Positions 52,137-62,248 are shown, counted from the stretch's first letter. The stretch: 64,000 bases of DNA from an uncultured Eubacterium sp. (GCA_910586225.1 CAJUIL010000002.1:1-64000), one strand, 5' to 3'. Notes: generated from the letters alone by a model not told the origin. Numbers and translations: made by a program.

Positions 52137-54392
52137 ATGCAGGTAGTAAAAATACAAAAAGGAAAACGTATTGCAAAAAAGAAAGATAAAGTAAAGGGAT
52201 GGTATTTGATCCAGTCCGGTTCGGTGATCCAAAAGCTGGGCCTGGCGGAGGTTACGCTTGGGCCGAACGCGATTATCGGCATTTTGGAACGGGATTGGTA
52301 TATGTGCGATTACATTGCAGGAGAGGATACTGCGATCGCGGCGATCCCGTGCGGGAGTGCGGAGGATCTGAAAAATATACTGGCGGCAAATGAGCGTTAC
52401 CGTGTCGTATTTCTGCGCACGGCGATCGAGCAAAGACACCGTATTTTCGTGCTGTATGCGCAGTTATATAAGCGTGTCACCCAATTTCATTCTTTCGTAC
52501 AGACGGTGTATCATGATTACCAGTCTTTTTGCAGCAATTATCAGCTGGATGAGCAGGTGTTTCCCCAGATGGACTATTTTACGATGCTGGAGATGAAGCA
52601 CAAGGCGGAGGCATGGGAGGTAAACAACAGCACGAGCCTGATCAAAAATGTGCTTAAGGATTATATCCAGATGATGGTAAAGGATGACAGCCTTTGTGTG
52701 GGTGTGATCATGGAGGCTTCAGCACAGATGCACCGCGCGATGCTTGGTATTGGCGAGATGGTGGCATACTTAACAGACCGTAAGGAAACGTTGCTGGCGG
52801 AATCTGAGAATGATATTTTTCATTTATATTTTGATCTTGCGATCCGATGCTGCAAGCGGCATCTGGACATCGCTCCGGTCAGACAGGAAATGGACTATTT
52901 GAGCGGGTTTATCCGTAAAATACAGATTTATGAGCCGTCGCTGATCAAAAACCGTATTGTACAGTATGAGGAATATGATTTTGAAAACGCGGCGTCTGCG
53001 CAGCTCTCCAAGAAGGTCGATGTGTTGACAGAGAATTGCTTAAAACATATTATGGAATTTGGGCAGCTTTCGCCAGAAGAGTCAGCCGCTTTTCTGGAGC
53101 AGGTGGAAGCGTACCGCGGCTTGCCGGATATGACGTCTACGGATGCGGCGGCATATAAGATACGAAAGCAGATCGCGCCGTTGTTTTATAATATTTATTT
53201 TAAAGTATTTATGCAGGCCATCGAGGATGAGGAAGCGATGTCGCCGATCATTGAGATGTTTTTGAACTTTGGCTTTATGGACACGAAGCTTGCCGGAGAG
53301 GAGAACGCAAAGGCGCTTTATGATCTGACCGGGCGTCTGCGTCAGTTTAAATCTGAGCGTGTATATACGATATTTACATGGCTTAAAAGTATTTATTTTG
53401 GACGCAACGAGCCGTCCAAAAATGAGTTTGAGCTGGATTATCTGGGATATCTGCTGGAGCAGCGTAAAAATGGCGACCTGACGGAAGAGCAGGTAAAGAA
53501 GATGCAGAACGACCAAAAGGAAAAGGTACGTTTTGAGATTCAGAATATGTTCACCTCTGCAAACCGGATTACATATGGCAAGATCACAACATTTTGTCCG
53601 GTTTTATGTGAATTTGACCTGATCAATACGATCGAGAAAATGGCGGTTACGGTGGAGCGTCTGGAGGAAGAGCTGAATAAGATACGGAAAGTGGACTTTT
53701 CGGCGTTTTACCGCGAGGTGAACTTTACCAATGCAGCGAATGAAATTTTAAGCCACGAGCTGCTGATGTCAGAGGTGCTGCCGGATATCATCTTAATGCC
53801 AAATGCCGGGACGCGTGCGATGATGTGGCAGGAGACGGCGGATAAGCGCCGCGATACGCCTGCGCGATTCCTGTTCCCGATCTTTACGGCAGCGAATCTG
53901 GAGGAGATGATGATCGAGACAGTCGGCAGGTATCGTTGGGAGATGTGCCGCAAGATCCAGGGTGTGCGCTGGAACGATATCCGCGAGAAATCGCTGACAT
54001 CAGAATATTGCGATTATCTGCAGTTCTATCGGAAAAACCGCGACTTGTCCGCGGATGCGAAGGATAAGCTAAAGACCGCGATCCAGCGTGCCAAAAATAA
54101 CTACCGGGAGGTATTTGTCAAGGATTACCAGAGCTGGATCAATTATGAGTCCAAGGGAAGCTTCCGTTTGAACAAGGTGGCAAGGGAGATTTTGATTGTG
54201 TACTGTCCGTTTGCAAAGGATATCCGTGCGGCGCTGAAGGTAAACCCGATGTACCAGCTTTCGATCCCAAAATTCGAGCGGGATAACGCAAAGAAGGCGC
54301 AGCGGTTGACGGCGCTGTATGATAAATACCAGAAGGCAGGCGGGGAGATTACGGACGAGTTAAAGGAAAACCTGCTTTACTGTCAGCTGTAG
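52137..54392 (+). CDS. Large protein with N-terminal CRP-like domain
   Basis: 751 residues. The first 110 look like a cyclic-nucleotide-binding beta barrel: GWYLIQSGSVIQKLG, then LGPNAIIGILE and a downstream AIAAIPC strand. The phosphate-cassette arginine is not evident, so binding of cAMP-like ligands is uncertain. The remaining 640 residues are mostly helical, with no HTH, no membrane segment and no motif I know. Charged stretches occur at about 490-510 and 620-690. Tightly spaced cysteines are absent. It has its own promoter and a terminator. CRP proteins are normally about 230 residues, so this is a different design. Confidence 0.6.
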   Translation: MQVVKIQKGKRIAKKKDKVKGWYLIQSGSVIQKLGLAEVTLGPNAIIGILERDWYMCDYIAGEDTAIAAIPCGSAEDLKNILAANERYRVVFLRTAIEQRHRIFVLYAQLYKRVTQFHSFVQTVYHDYQSFCSNYQLDEQVFPQMDYFTMLEMKHKAEAWEVNNSTSLIKNVLKDYIQMMVKDDSLCVGVIMEASAQMHRAMLGIGEMVAYLTDRKETLLAESENDIFHLYFDLAIRCCKRHLDIAPVRQEMDYLSGFIRKIQIYEPSLIKNRIVQYEEYDFENAASAQLSKKVDVLTENCLKHIMEFGQLSPEESAAFLEQVEAYRGLPDMTSTDAAAYKIRKQIAPLFYNIYFKVFMQAIEDEEAMSPIIEMFLNFGFMDTKLAGEENAKALYDLTGRLRQFKSERVYTIFTWLKSIYFGRNEPSKNEFELDYLGYLLEQRKNGDLTEEQVKKMQNDQKEKVRFEIQNMFTSANRITYGKITTFCPVLCEFDLINTIEKMAVTVERLEEELNKIRKVDFSAFYREVNFTNAANEILSHELLMSEVLPDIILMPNAGTRAMMWQETADKRRDTPARFLFPIFTAANLEEMMIETVGRYRWEMCRKIQGVRWNDIREKSLTSEYCDYLQFYRKNRDLSADAKDKLKTAIQRAKNNYREVFVKDYQSWINYESKGSFRLNKVAREILIVYCPFAKDIRAALKVNPMYQLSIPKFERDNAKKAQRLTALYDKYQKAGGEITDELKENLLYCQL

Positions 54393-54456
54393 CTTGCAGG
54401 AAAATGTTTAACTGCCAGCTGTGAATGGCAGAGGAAAATGAAATAAAGATAAAATA

Positions 54457-54496
54457 AAACAGGCTGTGCGTAAAAGATACGCGCAGCCTGTTTTTT
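54457..54496. terminator. Bidirectional terminator
   Basis: AAACAGGCTGTGCGTA pairs with TACGCGCAGCCTGTTT (one mismatch) around a 5-base loop, followed by T-runs on the plus side and A-runs on the minus side. It overlaps the stop codon of the convergent symporter gene. Confidence 0.85.
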
Positions 54497-56018
54497 AACC
54501 TACAGCTTTCTCAAATTCAGCTGTGATCGAGGCGTCCGGTTTTTCCGTTGCCAAGGATACGACTACGTTGCATACAAGTGCAATGAGAAATGCCGGAAGC
54601 AGCTCGTAAATATCAAGCGCGCCGCCCATCGGGCGTACCAGGTATTTCCACACAAAGATCATAACGCCGCCGCTGAGCATACTGGCGAAGGCGCCGTATT
54701 TATTACTGCGCTTCCAAAAGAGCGCGCACAGCATGACCGGGCCGAAGGCGGCGCCAAAGCCTGCCCACGCGAAGCTTACGATGCCGAATACGCTGCTGGA
54801 AGGATCTCTGGCCAGAAATACGCTTATGACGCTGATCAGCAATACAGTAATCCGCGCAGCGATCAGAGAAGCTTTTTCACTCATGCTGATGCCAAACGTA
54901 TCGCGCAGCAAGTTCTGGGATACGCTGGAGGAAGCGGCAAGCAGCTGGCTGTCCGCTGTGGACATCGTAGCTGCCAAGATCCCGGCCAGTATGATCCCAG
55001 CCAGGACAGCTGCGGCAGCGCCTTGTGAGCTGAGCAGGTCTGCAATCTTTACAATGATCGTTTCCGAATCGCTGCCGGAAAGCGTATCGATCCATCCAGC
55101 GCCGCTGACAGCCAGGCCGCAGATACCGATAAAGATGGCGATCGCCATGGAAATAACGACCCAGACCGTAGCGATCCGGCGCGAGTTCGTCAGTTTGTTC
55201 TCATCCTCGATCGCCATAAAGCGCAGAAGTACGTGCGGCATACCGAAATAACCAAGCCCCCAGGCAAGCATAGAGCAGATCGTGATCATGCCGTAAGGCT
55301 TTGCGCTTCCAGCGGCAGCATCGTATGTATGCGTCAGAGACAGATAGCCAGGCAGCGCTTTTGCGTTTTCCATCACCACGTCAAAGCCTCCCGCCATATG
55401 TCCGCTGTAAAAGACGACGGTGATCAGCGCGATCGTCATAACGATGCTCTGGATCAGATCCGTTGTGGAAGCGGCAAGAAAGCCGCCCAACGCTGTATAG
55501 GCGACGATAATAACAGCACAGGTAATCATAGCAGCCAGATAGTCCACGCCAAACAAAGTGGAAAACAGCTTGCCGCAGGCCGCAAAGCCGCTCGCCGTAT
55601 ATGGGATAAAAAAGACGACGATCACGATCGCGGCAATGCAGTTGAGCATATTTTTGTCATGATATCTTTTGGAAAAGAAATCAGGGATTGTGATCGCTCC
55701 GATTTGGTGGCTGTAGCGGCGGATCTTTTTGGATATAAAAAACCAGTTCAGCCAGGTGCCGAGTACAAGGCCGATCGCTGTCCAGGCCGCGTCGCAAATA
55801 CCGGACAAATAGGCAACACCAGGCAGGCCCATCAAAAGCCAGCTGGACATATCGCTTGCTTCCGCGCTCATAGCTGTGACAAACGGACCGAGCTTGCGCC
55901 CACCCAGATAAAAATCATCTGTGGACGTATTGGTCTTGGAAAAATGAAAGCCTATGACGAGCATCAGACCGAGATAGCATAAGATGGCCGCCATGATCAA
56001 AATAGAAGAAACATTCAT
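54495..56018 (-). CDS. putP: Sodium/proline symporter
   Basis: A 507-residue transporter with about 13 helices that takes up proline with Na+. It belongs to the solute:sodium symporter family: DDFYLGGRKLGPFVTAMSAE at the start of helix 2, ASDMSSWLLMGLPGVAYLSG, then the TADSQLLAASSSVSQNLLRD region of helices 8-9. The start at 56018 has GGAG 10 bases upstream; an in-frame start 54 bases earlier is weaker. No proline-degradation genes are nearby. A closely related pantothenate role is less likely. Confidence 0.88.
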   Translation of the reverse strand: MNVSSILIMAAILCYLGLMLVIGFHFSKTNTSTDDFYLGGRKLGPFVTAMSAEASDMSSWLLMGLPGVAYLSGICDAAWTAIGLVLGTWLNWFFISKKIRRYSHQIGAITIPDFFSKRYHDKNMLNCIAAIVIVVFFIPYTASGFAACGKLFSTLFGVDYLAAMITCAVIIVAYTALGGFLAASTTDLIQSIVMTIALITVVFYSGHMAGGFDVVMENAKALPGYLSLTHTYDAAAGSAKPYGMITICSMLAWGLGYFGMPHVLLRFMAIEDENKLTNSRRIATVWVVISMAIAIFIGICGLAVSGAGWIDTLSGSDSETIIVKIADLLSSQGAAAAVLAGIILAGILAATMSTADSQLLAASSSVSQNLLRDTFGISMSEKASLIAARITVLLISVISVFLARDPSSSVFGIVSFAWAGFGAAFGPVMLCALFWKRSNKYGAFASMLSGGVMIFVWKYLVRPMGGALDIYELLPAFLIALVCNVVVSLATEKPDASITAEFEKAVG

Positions 56019-56303
56019 AAATAGAACTCCAATCTGCCGTAAGAGGCGTTTTTTCAGCTGCCGCTTTCGCATGGTACTTTGCTAAAATGCGGCAATCCAT
56101 AGTAGTATACCATGAAATCTAGGAAAAGGGAATATAAAACGAGAAAAAACAGCTGGGCGGTTATAACAGGAAATAATTTCAACACAAGGGAAATTTTTTT
56201 ACCAGCGATATGCGAAAACAGCTTGCGGTATACGAAAAAATTTGCGATAATAAAGACAATCGTATCTTAAGGCTGGTGGAAGAAAAAAGGAGTAGGTATC
56301 TGC

Positions 56304-57173
56304 ATGGAAAAAACAGCGGTAGTCACAGACAGTAATTCGGGAATCTCGCAGGAAAAGGCGAAAAAATACGGCGTATTTGTACTTCCGATGCCGTTTTATA
56401 TTGATGATGAGCTTTATCTGGAAGGTCAGACGATCACACATGATGAGTTTTTCAGCAAACAAAAGGGCGGCAGCGTGATCTATACGTCGCAGCCAAATCC
56501 CTATGATGTTACGCAGCTATGGGAGCAGGTGCTGGAGGAGTATGAGGAACTGATCTATATACCGATGTCAAGCGGGCTGAGCAGCTCGTGCGATACGGCG
56601 ATGGCGCTTGCCAGGCAGTATGATGGGAAGGTCGTCGTTGCGGATCTGGGGCGTGTGTCCGTAACGCAGAAATATGCGGTGCTGCAGGCGCGCAGGATGG
56701 CGCGGCAGGGGCTTTCGGCGCTGGAGATCAGCAGCAGGCTGCAGTATGTCAAAAATGAATGTATTATTTATCTTACCGTGGACAATCTCAAATATTTAAA
56801 GCAAAGCGGACGCATTTCTGCCAGCTCTGCGATGGTTGGAAGCGTATTGAACATTAAGCCGCTGCTTTACCTGCAGGGCGGAAAGGTAGAAGTAGCGGAA
56901 AAGGTGCGCGGAGACAAGGCTGTCCGTAAAAAAATGATGCAGGCTATACAGCGTGATATTACCGAACGGTTTCACGCAGGCAGTATTGAGGAGTTTTATC
57001 TTGCCGCAGCAGCCAGTATGCCGGCAGAGGATGCCAGAAAATTAAAAGAGGATTTTGAAGCATTTTTTGGGACGGTATGCAGTATGTCTACGATTCCGCT
57101 TAGTATCGCGACTCACCTTGGGTATGGTACCTACGGATTGGCGCTCGTACGCAGGATGGAAACGCTGACTTGA
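56304..57173 (+). CDS. DegV family fatty-acid-binding protein
   Basis: A 289-residue protein of the DegV family. VVTDSNSGISQEKAKKYG starts the fold and YIPMSSGLSSSCDTA is the DegV core; DNLKYLKQSGRIS contains the conserved lipid-head-group site. FakB proteins of this type deliver fatty acids to a FakA kinase, which is not in this window. The ATG at 56304 has AAAAGGAG 10 bases upstream. The cysteine-periodic peptide gene starts 38 bases after its stop. Confidence 0.88.
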   Translation: MEKTAVVTDSNSGISQEKAKKYGVFVLPMPFYIDDELYLEGQTITHDEFFSKQKGGSVIYTSQPNPYDVTQLWEQVLEEYEELIYIPMSSGLSSSCDTAMALARQYDGKVVVADLGRVSVTQKYAVLQARRMARQGLSALEISSRLQYVKNECIIYLTVDNLKYLKQSGRISASSAMVGSVLNIKPLLYLQGGKVEVAEKVRGDKAVRKKMMQAIQRDITERFHAGSIEEFYLAAAASMPAEDARKLKEDFEAFFGTVCSMSTIPLSIATHLGYGTYGLALVRRMETLT

Positions 57174-57211
57174 ATTATGTAAACTTGAGAAAAAATAAGA
57201 GGAATATACTT

Positions 57212-57454
57212 ATGGAAAATAAATTTTGTTTCCTAAAGGGATTAGTAGATTGTGATTCTGGAATCATTCAGGATTGTAATAATAAACGAGCGGTATCGTG
57301 TCCGCTGGAGGAGGAAAGAAAGACAAAAGAAAAGGGAAGAAAAAAGAGTTATAAAATGCAGGGGTTTTGTTATCTGAAGGGGTTGGTGGACTGCAATGCC
57401 GGACGTATTCAAGACTGCAATAACAAGCGGGTAGAACAGTGCCCAGAGAAATAG
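57212..57454 (+). CDS. Small protein of two C-x7-C repeats
   Basis: An 80-residue protein in two near-identical halves. Each is CFLKGLVDC, eight residues to CDSGIIQDC, eight more to CNNKRAVSC: four cysteines at exact 8-residue spacing (C-x7-C-x7-C-x7-C). In the second half the cysteines and the LKGLVDC and IQDCNNKR words are kept. Between them is a Lys/Glu-rich linker. There is no signal peptide or transmembrane segment. AGAGGAA precedes the ATG at 57212. The periodicity suggests a small metal-binding or cross-linked scaffold. I know no named family for it. It is likely co-transcribed with DegV. Confidence 0.65.
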   Translation: MENKFCFLKGLVDCDSGIIQDCNNKRAVSCPLEEERKTKEKGRKKSYKMQGFCYLKGLVDCNAGRIQDCNNKRVEQCPEK

Positions 57455-57518
57455 AGTTTAAGGCAGCAGGTCAGCAAGTCTGAGCTGCTGCAGCTTTTCA
57501 GGATGAATGGAGGGAGAA

Positions 57519-59909
57519 ATGTTTTATAAAGGGATCAAAGGATTGTTTGCAGCGGCTTTTGTCTGTATCAGCGTTGGTATGACGGCGGCACAGATTCAGG
57601 CGTCTGCCATGCCGCAGCAGGAGGAAGTACAGGATGAACTTTTGGAAGAAAATGGCAAGCTGCGGGAAAAAGCCGGGAAGGTACTTCCGGCTCCGAAAAC
57701 CGTAACGCAGGATAAGGTGGCATATCATGCGGTTACGATCAGCTGGGAAGCCGTAGAAGGCGCGGCAGGATATCAGATTGAATATGCGGCCGGGGATGAA
57801 AATTTTACGGTGGCCGCAACGACGGAGGCGGATGTACTGACTTATCAATGCAAGGGGCTGCTGACCGGCACCAAGTATCAGCTGCGGGTCTGCGCATTGG
57901 ATGAAAATGGGACAGCCGGAGACTATGTGCTGACAGAAGCGGAGCCGTATTTAAATAAGACGAAATTTACGAGTGTTTCTACGCCGCAGATGGCAAAGGT
58001 TGTGCTGGAATGGAAAAAAGTAGCGGGCGCGATGAATTATGAGCTATACCGCAAAACGTCAAAGCAGGACGCATATGAGCTGCTTGGAGTCACGACAGAG
58101 CTTACCTATACAGATACGAAGGTTACTGCAGGCGAAAGCTATTCTTATCAGGTACGCGCAACCCGTGATGTCAATGGGACAACGGTACAGGCGAAGTTTT
58201 CCGCAGCAGCTAAGGCTGCGCTGACGGCGGCAGCTATGCAGCTGGAAAGCTGTGAGGCGGTGGGGGATCATTCGGTGAAGCTGACTTGGAAGCAGGATAC
58301 AGCCGTATCAGGATATTATATTTACCGTAGTGTAAAAGAAAACGGGACGTTCCGCAAAATCAAGACCATCAGTAAAAACGCAACGTTAACTTATACAGAT
58401 ACAAAATTAGTACCAGGTAAAAAGTTTTATTATAAAATCTGTACGTATACAAAAGGGACGGATGGGACTGTGCGCACAGGTGAGCTGTCGCCTGCGCTCA
58501 AGGCGCAGCCGCAGGCAGAAGCACCGCTGCTGTCCGCGGTACATACAAACCTCGGCAACCGAAGTCTTTCACTGGAATGGAAAAAGGTGGCGAATGCATC
58601 GGGCTACCGCATTTACCGCAGCGTTTATCCGGATAAGGGCTTTGCGAAGATCAAGGATCTGTCCGGCGGTATGTTTGTAGGCTATGAGGATCGGAATGTA
58701 ATACCGGGAGGGACGTATTATTATCGGGTGAAGGCGCTTTATGTCAGCGGGTCTTATAAGGGTTTAAGCCTGCCTAGCATTTCTATGGAAGGAAGCGTGG
58801 CTCCGGCGGCGCCGATCGGCCTTAAGGCTGTGCAGACTGGGGAGGCAGAGCTTCAGATCAGCTGGGAACTGTCGATCGGAGCCGGGAGCTACAAGCTGTA
58901 CCGTGCGGACAAGGCGGATGCAGAATATAGCTGTATTGCCCAAAACTTGTCAGAAACTTCCTATACGGATACACAGGTCAGGAAGGGAAAGACTTATTAT
59001 TACCGCGTATCCGGGATCGGAGCGGCTGGCGAAGGGATGAAATGCCATGCGGTAAGCGGATCAGCGGGCGGTGTTTCTTTAAGCACCCGTACACTCAAGC
59101 TGTGCGCAGGGGCAACGAAGCCATTACAGGCATTTACGTTTTTGGAAGGCGATATAGAATGGACGTCGAAAAATACGGATATTGCCGAAGTGGATGAGGA
59201 AGGGAATGTGACCGGGATCGCGTACGGGACGGTGACTGTGACAGCGACGGTGGACGGACAGAGCGCGTCTGCGGTCGTATCGGTAACGCCGGGCAAAAAA
59301 AATGGGATCGACGTGTCCAGATGGCAGGAGGATGTTGACTGGCGCCGTGTAAAAGACTCCGGAGTGGAGTTTGCTTTTTTGCGTATCAGTAACCATAATT
59401 TGGAGGATTATACATTTGAGACCAAGTATCAGAACGCGTTTTCTGTCGGTATGCCGATGGGGGTATACTGCTACAGCCGTGCGGTGACGGTTGAGGAGGC
59501 GAAGGAGGAGGCGCGCGTTGTGCTGGAAATCTTAAATGGAAGAAAGCTGGATTATCCGATCGCGCTGGACTTAGAGGACGCTGTACATAAAACAATGAAA
59601 AAGGAAACGCTGCATCAGATGATCACAGCGTTTAAGGAGGTCGTGGAAGAAGCTGGCTATCGGTTTGTCTTGTACAGCTATCTGACGTTTTTAAATTCAA
59701 ATCTGGATAAAACAAAGCTGGATGGGATTGACCTGTGGATCGCGCGTTACCGGAACGTTTCGCTTGGAACCGGGTATACCGGGACCGGAAATGTAAAATA
59801 CTGGCAGTATAACAGCGGGCAGTACAACGGATCCAATTCACAAGTAGATGGGATCACAAAGGAGACTGGCGAGCTGGTGTCTGTGGATGTGAATGTGGAA
59901 TTTGAGTAG
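57519..59909 (+). CDS. Secreted GH25 lysozyme with Fn3 and Big2 domains
   Basis: A 796-residue exported protein. The signal peptide (1-31) is followed by a Glu/Gln-rich segment. Five fibronectin III-like domains follow (about 55-525), each with a W-x-x-V/Y-x-Y and a Y-R-Y-like strand. One Big2/Ig-like domain is at about 528-593. The GH25 muramidase domain (595-796) has GIDVSRWQEDVDW with the first catalytic Asp, LDLED with the acid and the end YWQYNSGQYNGS. It likely cuts peptidoglycan outside the cell, either for remodelling or against competitors. The ATG at 57519 has GGAGGGAG 3 bases upstream. murI follows 19 bases later. Confidence 0.88.
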   Translation: MFYKGIKGLFAAAFVCISVGMTAAQIQASAMPQQEEVQDELLEENGKLREKAGKVLPAPKTVTQDKVAYHAVTISWEAVEGAAGYQIEYAAGDENFTVAATTEADVLTYQCKGLLTGTKYQLRVCALDENGTAGDYVLTEAEPYLNKTKFTSVSTPQMAKVVLEWKKVAGAMNYELYRKTSKQDAYELLGVTTELTYTDTKVTAGESYSYQVRATRDVNGTTVQAKFSAAAKAALTAAAMQLESCEAVGDHSVKLTWKQDTAVSGYYIYRSVKENGTFRKIKTISKNATLTYTDTKLVPGKKFYYKICTYTKGTDGTVRTGELSPALKAQPQAEAPLLSAVHTNLGNRSLSLEWKKVANASGYRIYRSVYPDKGFAKIKDLSGGMFVGYEDRNVIPGGTYYYRVKALYVSGSYKGLSLPSISMEGSVAPAAPIGLKAVQTGEAELQISWELSIGAGSYKLYRADKADAEYSCIAQNLSETSYTDTQVRKGKTYYYRVSGIGAAGEGMKCHAVSGSAGGVSLSTRTLKLCAGATKPLQAFTFLEGDIEWTSKNTDIAEVDEEGNVTGIAYGTVTVTATVDGQSASAVVSVTPGKKNGIDVSRWQEDVDWRRVKDSGVEFAFLRISNHNLEDYTFETKYQNAFSVGMPMGVYCYSRAVTVEEAKEEARVVLEILNGRKLDYPIALDLEDAVHKTMKKETLHQMITAFKEVVEEAGYRFVLYSYLTFLNSNLDKTKLDGIDLWIARYRNVSLGTGYTGTGNVKYWQYNSGQYNGSNSQVDGITKETGELVSVDVNVEFE

Positions 59910-59928
59910 CGGAAGGTGAAGGAAACAG

Positions 59929-60714
59929 ATGGAAAATCCAAATCGTGACGCGCCTATCGGGGTTTTTGATTCTGGTATGGGCGGGATCAGCGTATTAAAG
60001 GAATTGTATGAGATCATGCCGCAGGAGGATTATATTTATTTTGGCGATTCCAAAAACGCGCCTTATGGGACAAGGCCGCTGGAGGAGATCCGCAGCCTTA
60101 CGATTGCAAATGTACAATTTTTGCTTTCGCAGGGAGCAAAAGGAATTGTCGTCGCCTGCAATACGGCTACAGCTGCGGCAGTCCGCATCCTGCGCGAGAT
60201 GTATCCTAAGCTGCCGCTTGTCGGAATCGAGCCTGCCATTAAGCCGGCGGCGCTGCAGCCTGGGCATCCGGTCATTCTGGTAATGGCGACGCCGATGACG
60301 ATCCAGGGAGATAAATATAAAACGCTGATGATGAATTATGAATTAAAAGCGGATATTATCGGCCTTCCATGCCCTGGCTTAATGGAGTTTGTGGAAACAG
60401 GCAACACGGAGGGAGCTGATTTAAAGGTGTTTTTGGAGAAGCTGCTGGCGCCGTATCTAAGGGAGATCGATTCGATCGTACTTGGCTGTACGCATTACCC
60501 ATTTGTACGCAGGCTGATCCAGGAGATCGCAGGAGAGCGCGTCCGCATTTTTGACGGCGGAAACGGTACTGCGCGGGAGATGCGCAGAAGGCTGGATGCC
60601 GCCGGGCTGCTGTCGGCCCGTAAGGAGTACGGTACCGTAACTTTTGAAAATAGTCTGGCAACGGAGGAAGAAATTGAATTAAGCAGAACATTATTCCAAA
60701 AAAATCTGTCTTAG
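59929..60714 (+). CDS. murI: Glutamate racemase
   Basis: A 261-residue cytoplasmic enzyme that makes D-glutamate for peptidoglycan. FDSGMGG (D14-S15), CNTAT with catalytic C77 and GCTHYP with C187 and H189 are all in place. The length is normal. It lies 19 bases after the lysozyme gene, in a set of cell-wall genes. The downstream gene is 46 bases away. Confidence 0.95.
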   Translation: MENPNRDAPIGVFDSGMGGISVLKELYEIMPQEDYIYFGDSKNAPYGTRPLEEIRSLTIANVQFLLSQGAKGIVVACNTATAAAVRILREMYPKLPLVGIEPAIKPAALQPGHPVILVMATPMTIQGDKYKTLMMNYELKADIIGLPCPGLMEFVETGNTEGADLKVFLEKLLAPYLREIDSIVLGCTHYPFVRRLIQEIAGERVRIFDGGNGTAREMRRRLDAAGLLSARKEYGTVTFENSLATEEEIELSRTLFQKNLS

Positions 60715-60760
60715 CTTCGTATTAGATATTAGGAAGAAAGGATGAGAGAGGGATTGGAAT

Positions 60761-62248
60761 ATGAATGTCAAACAACGGATTGCTGCAGGCATGGCAGCGG
60801 TGCTGCTGGCCGGCAGCATTTTAGGTAATTCGATACAGATACAGGCACAGGTAGTACAGACGCAGGACAACTGCAGCAAAGCTATGCAGACGGAATTTAT
60901 CCAGTCGGAGGATCTGCTGCTGCGTGCGGGCAGATTTGCGCTGAACCATATTCAGGTGGATGACTCTTACAATCTGGCGGAGAGTGTATGGGCGGACAGC
61001 GGGAGCGATTATTATTTCAGCCTGCTGCAGACGGAGGAAAAGAAGCTGTATCTGAATCTGAAAAAGCAGGCAGACCGTTATTTGAATGGAACAGAGCAGT
61101 TTCAGGTGACAGAGGTAAGCCGCGGCGGGCAGAGCGCGTCGGTTTGCATTCTGCCGCTTGTTTCTTATGAGGGGCTTGCCACACAGCAGATGAAAAAGGT
61201 ATTTTACTGCTTTTTGTTTGAGAATCCGCAGTATTATTTTATAAGAAACTCGGTTATCTATTCAGAAAATACGAAGATGATGACGGTTGGATTATACGAT
61301 CGCTTTGCGGACGGAGCCGAAAGGGCGGAGTATACGAGGCAGCTTGCTGTACAGCTGCAGCTGTGGGAGGAACAGATCAGCGCTGCACAGACGGAGTGGG
61401 AGAAAGAACAGCTGATCCATAAAATTGTATGTGACCACGTTGCATATGACGAAGCAATGGATGAAAATGATCCGGATGATAAGCAGATGAGCCAAAGCTG
61501 CATCAGTGCGGTTTTATTTGATCGTAAGACAGTCTGTGCGGGATATGCGCAGATGTTCGCGCTGCTCTGCGGGCGGGCAGGTATTACCTGCGTCACTGTG
61601 ACCAGTCCAGGCCACGCCTGGAATAAGGTACGGCTGGGAAACGTCTGGTATAATGTGGATTGTACCTGGAACGATTCCCGCGGTGACGACACATTTTTAA
61701 ACGTTACGGACGCACAGCTTTTGGCTGCGGATACACAGCTTTTAGAACACACGCTGTCTGAAGAATGGACAGAGCTTGCACCTGCCTGTACGACAGCCTT
61801 TGACCGGGAAGCAGGCTCCCAGTTGGATGCAGACCTAGAACCGGAGACAAATATGCAGTCTGGGGCGGACGAGGCGCAAGACGCAGGTACATCTGCAGAT
61901 CTTACGTCAGACGGCGCTGGGGCGGAAGTGCAGCAGGACGGAGCATCCGGAAATGTGCAGGCACCTGCAAATCTTGTGGAGAATGTAGTATTGAGCAGCG
62001 AGGAAAAGGGCAGGCTTGCCGTCAGCTTCGCGCCGCTGGAGGGATGTGACGGTTATACGGTGCAGTATGCGTCAAATAATGCGATGCTTCCGGCAGATAA
62101 GGTGGATGTGGAGTCAGCTTCTTTTATGATTGAAGGATTAAAAAGCGGGAAAGCTTATTATGTCAGAGTACGGGCATACCGATGGAACAGCAACGGCGAA
62201 AAGCTGTACGGGACTTTTTCAAAAAAAGTGAAAGGGACTGTGATGTAA
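60761..62248 (+). CDS. Secreted transglutaminase-like protein with Fn3 domain
   Basis: A 495-residue exported protein. A signal peptide covers residues 1-29. The transglutaminase-like core has the catalytic triad: C259 in TVCAGYAQMF, H285 in PGHAWNKV and D300 in NVDCTWND. Such domains act as cysteine proteases or cross-link proteins at the cell surface. A polar Asp/Gly/Ala linker (about 345-410) leads to a single Fn3-like domain with WNSNGEKLYG near the end. It ends at the start of the next gene, with a one-base overlap. Confidence 0.82.
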   Translation: MNVKQRIAAGMAAVLLAGSILGNSIQIQAQVVQTQDNCSKAMQTEFIQSEDLLLRAGRFALNHIQVDDSYNLAESVWADSGSDYYFSLLQTEEKKLYLNLKKQADRYLNGTEQFQVTEVSRGGQSASVCILPLVSYEGLATQQMKKVFYCFLFENPQYYFIRNSVIYSENTKMMTVGLYDRFADGAERAEYTRQLAVQLQLWEEQISAAQTEWEKEQLIHKIVCDHVAYDEAMDENDPDDKQMSQSCISAVLFDRKTVCAGYAQMFALLCGRAGITCVTVTSPGHAWNKVRLGNVWYNVDCTWNDSRGDDTFLNVTDAQLLAADTQLLEHTLSEEWTELAPACTTAFDREAGSQLDADLEPETNMQSGADEAQDAGTSADLTSDGAGAEVQQDGASGNVQAPANLVENVVLSSEEKGRLAVSFAPLEGCDGYTVQYASNNAMLPADKVDVESASFMIEGLKSGKAYYVRVRAYRWNSNGEKLYGTFSKKVKGTVM

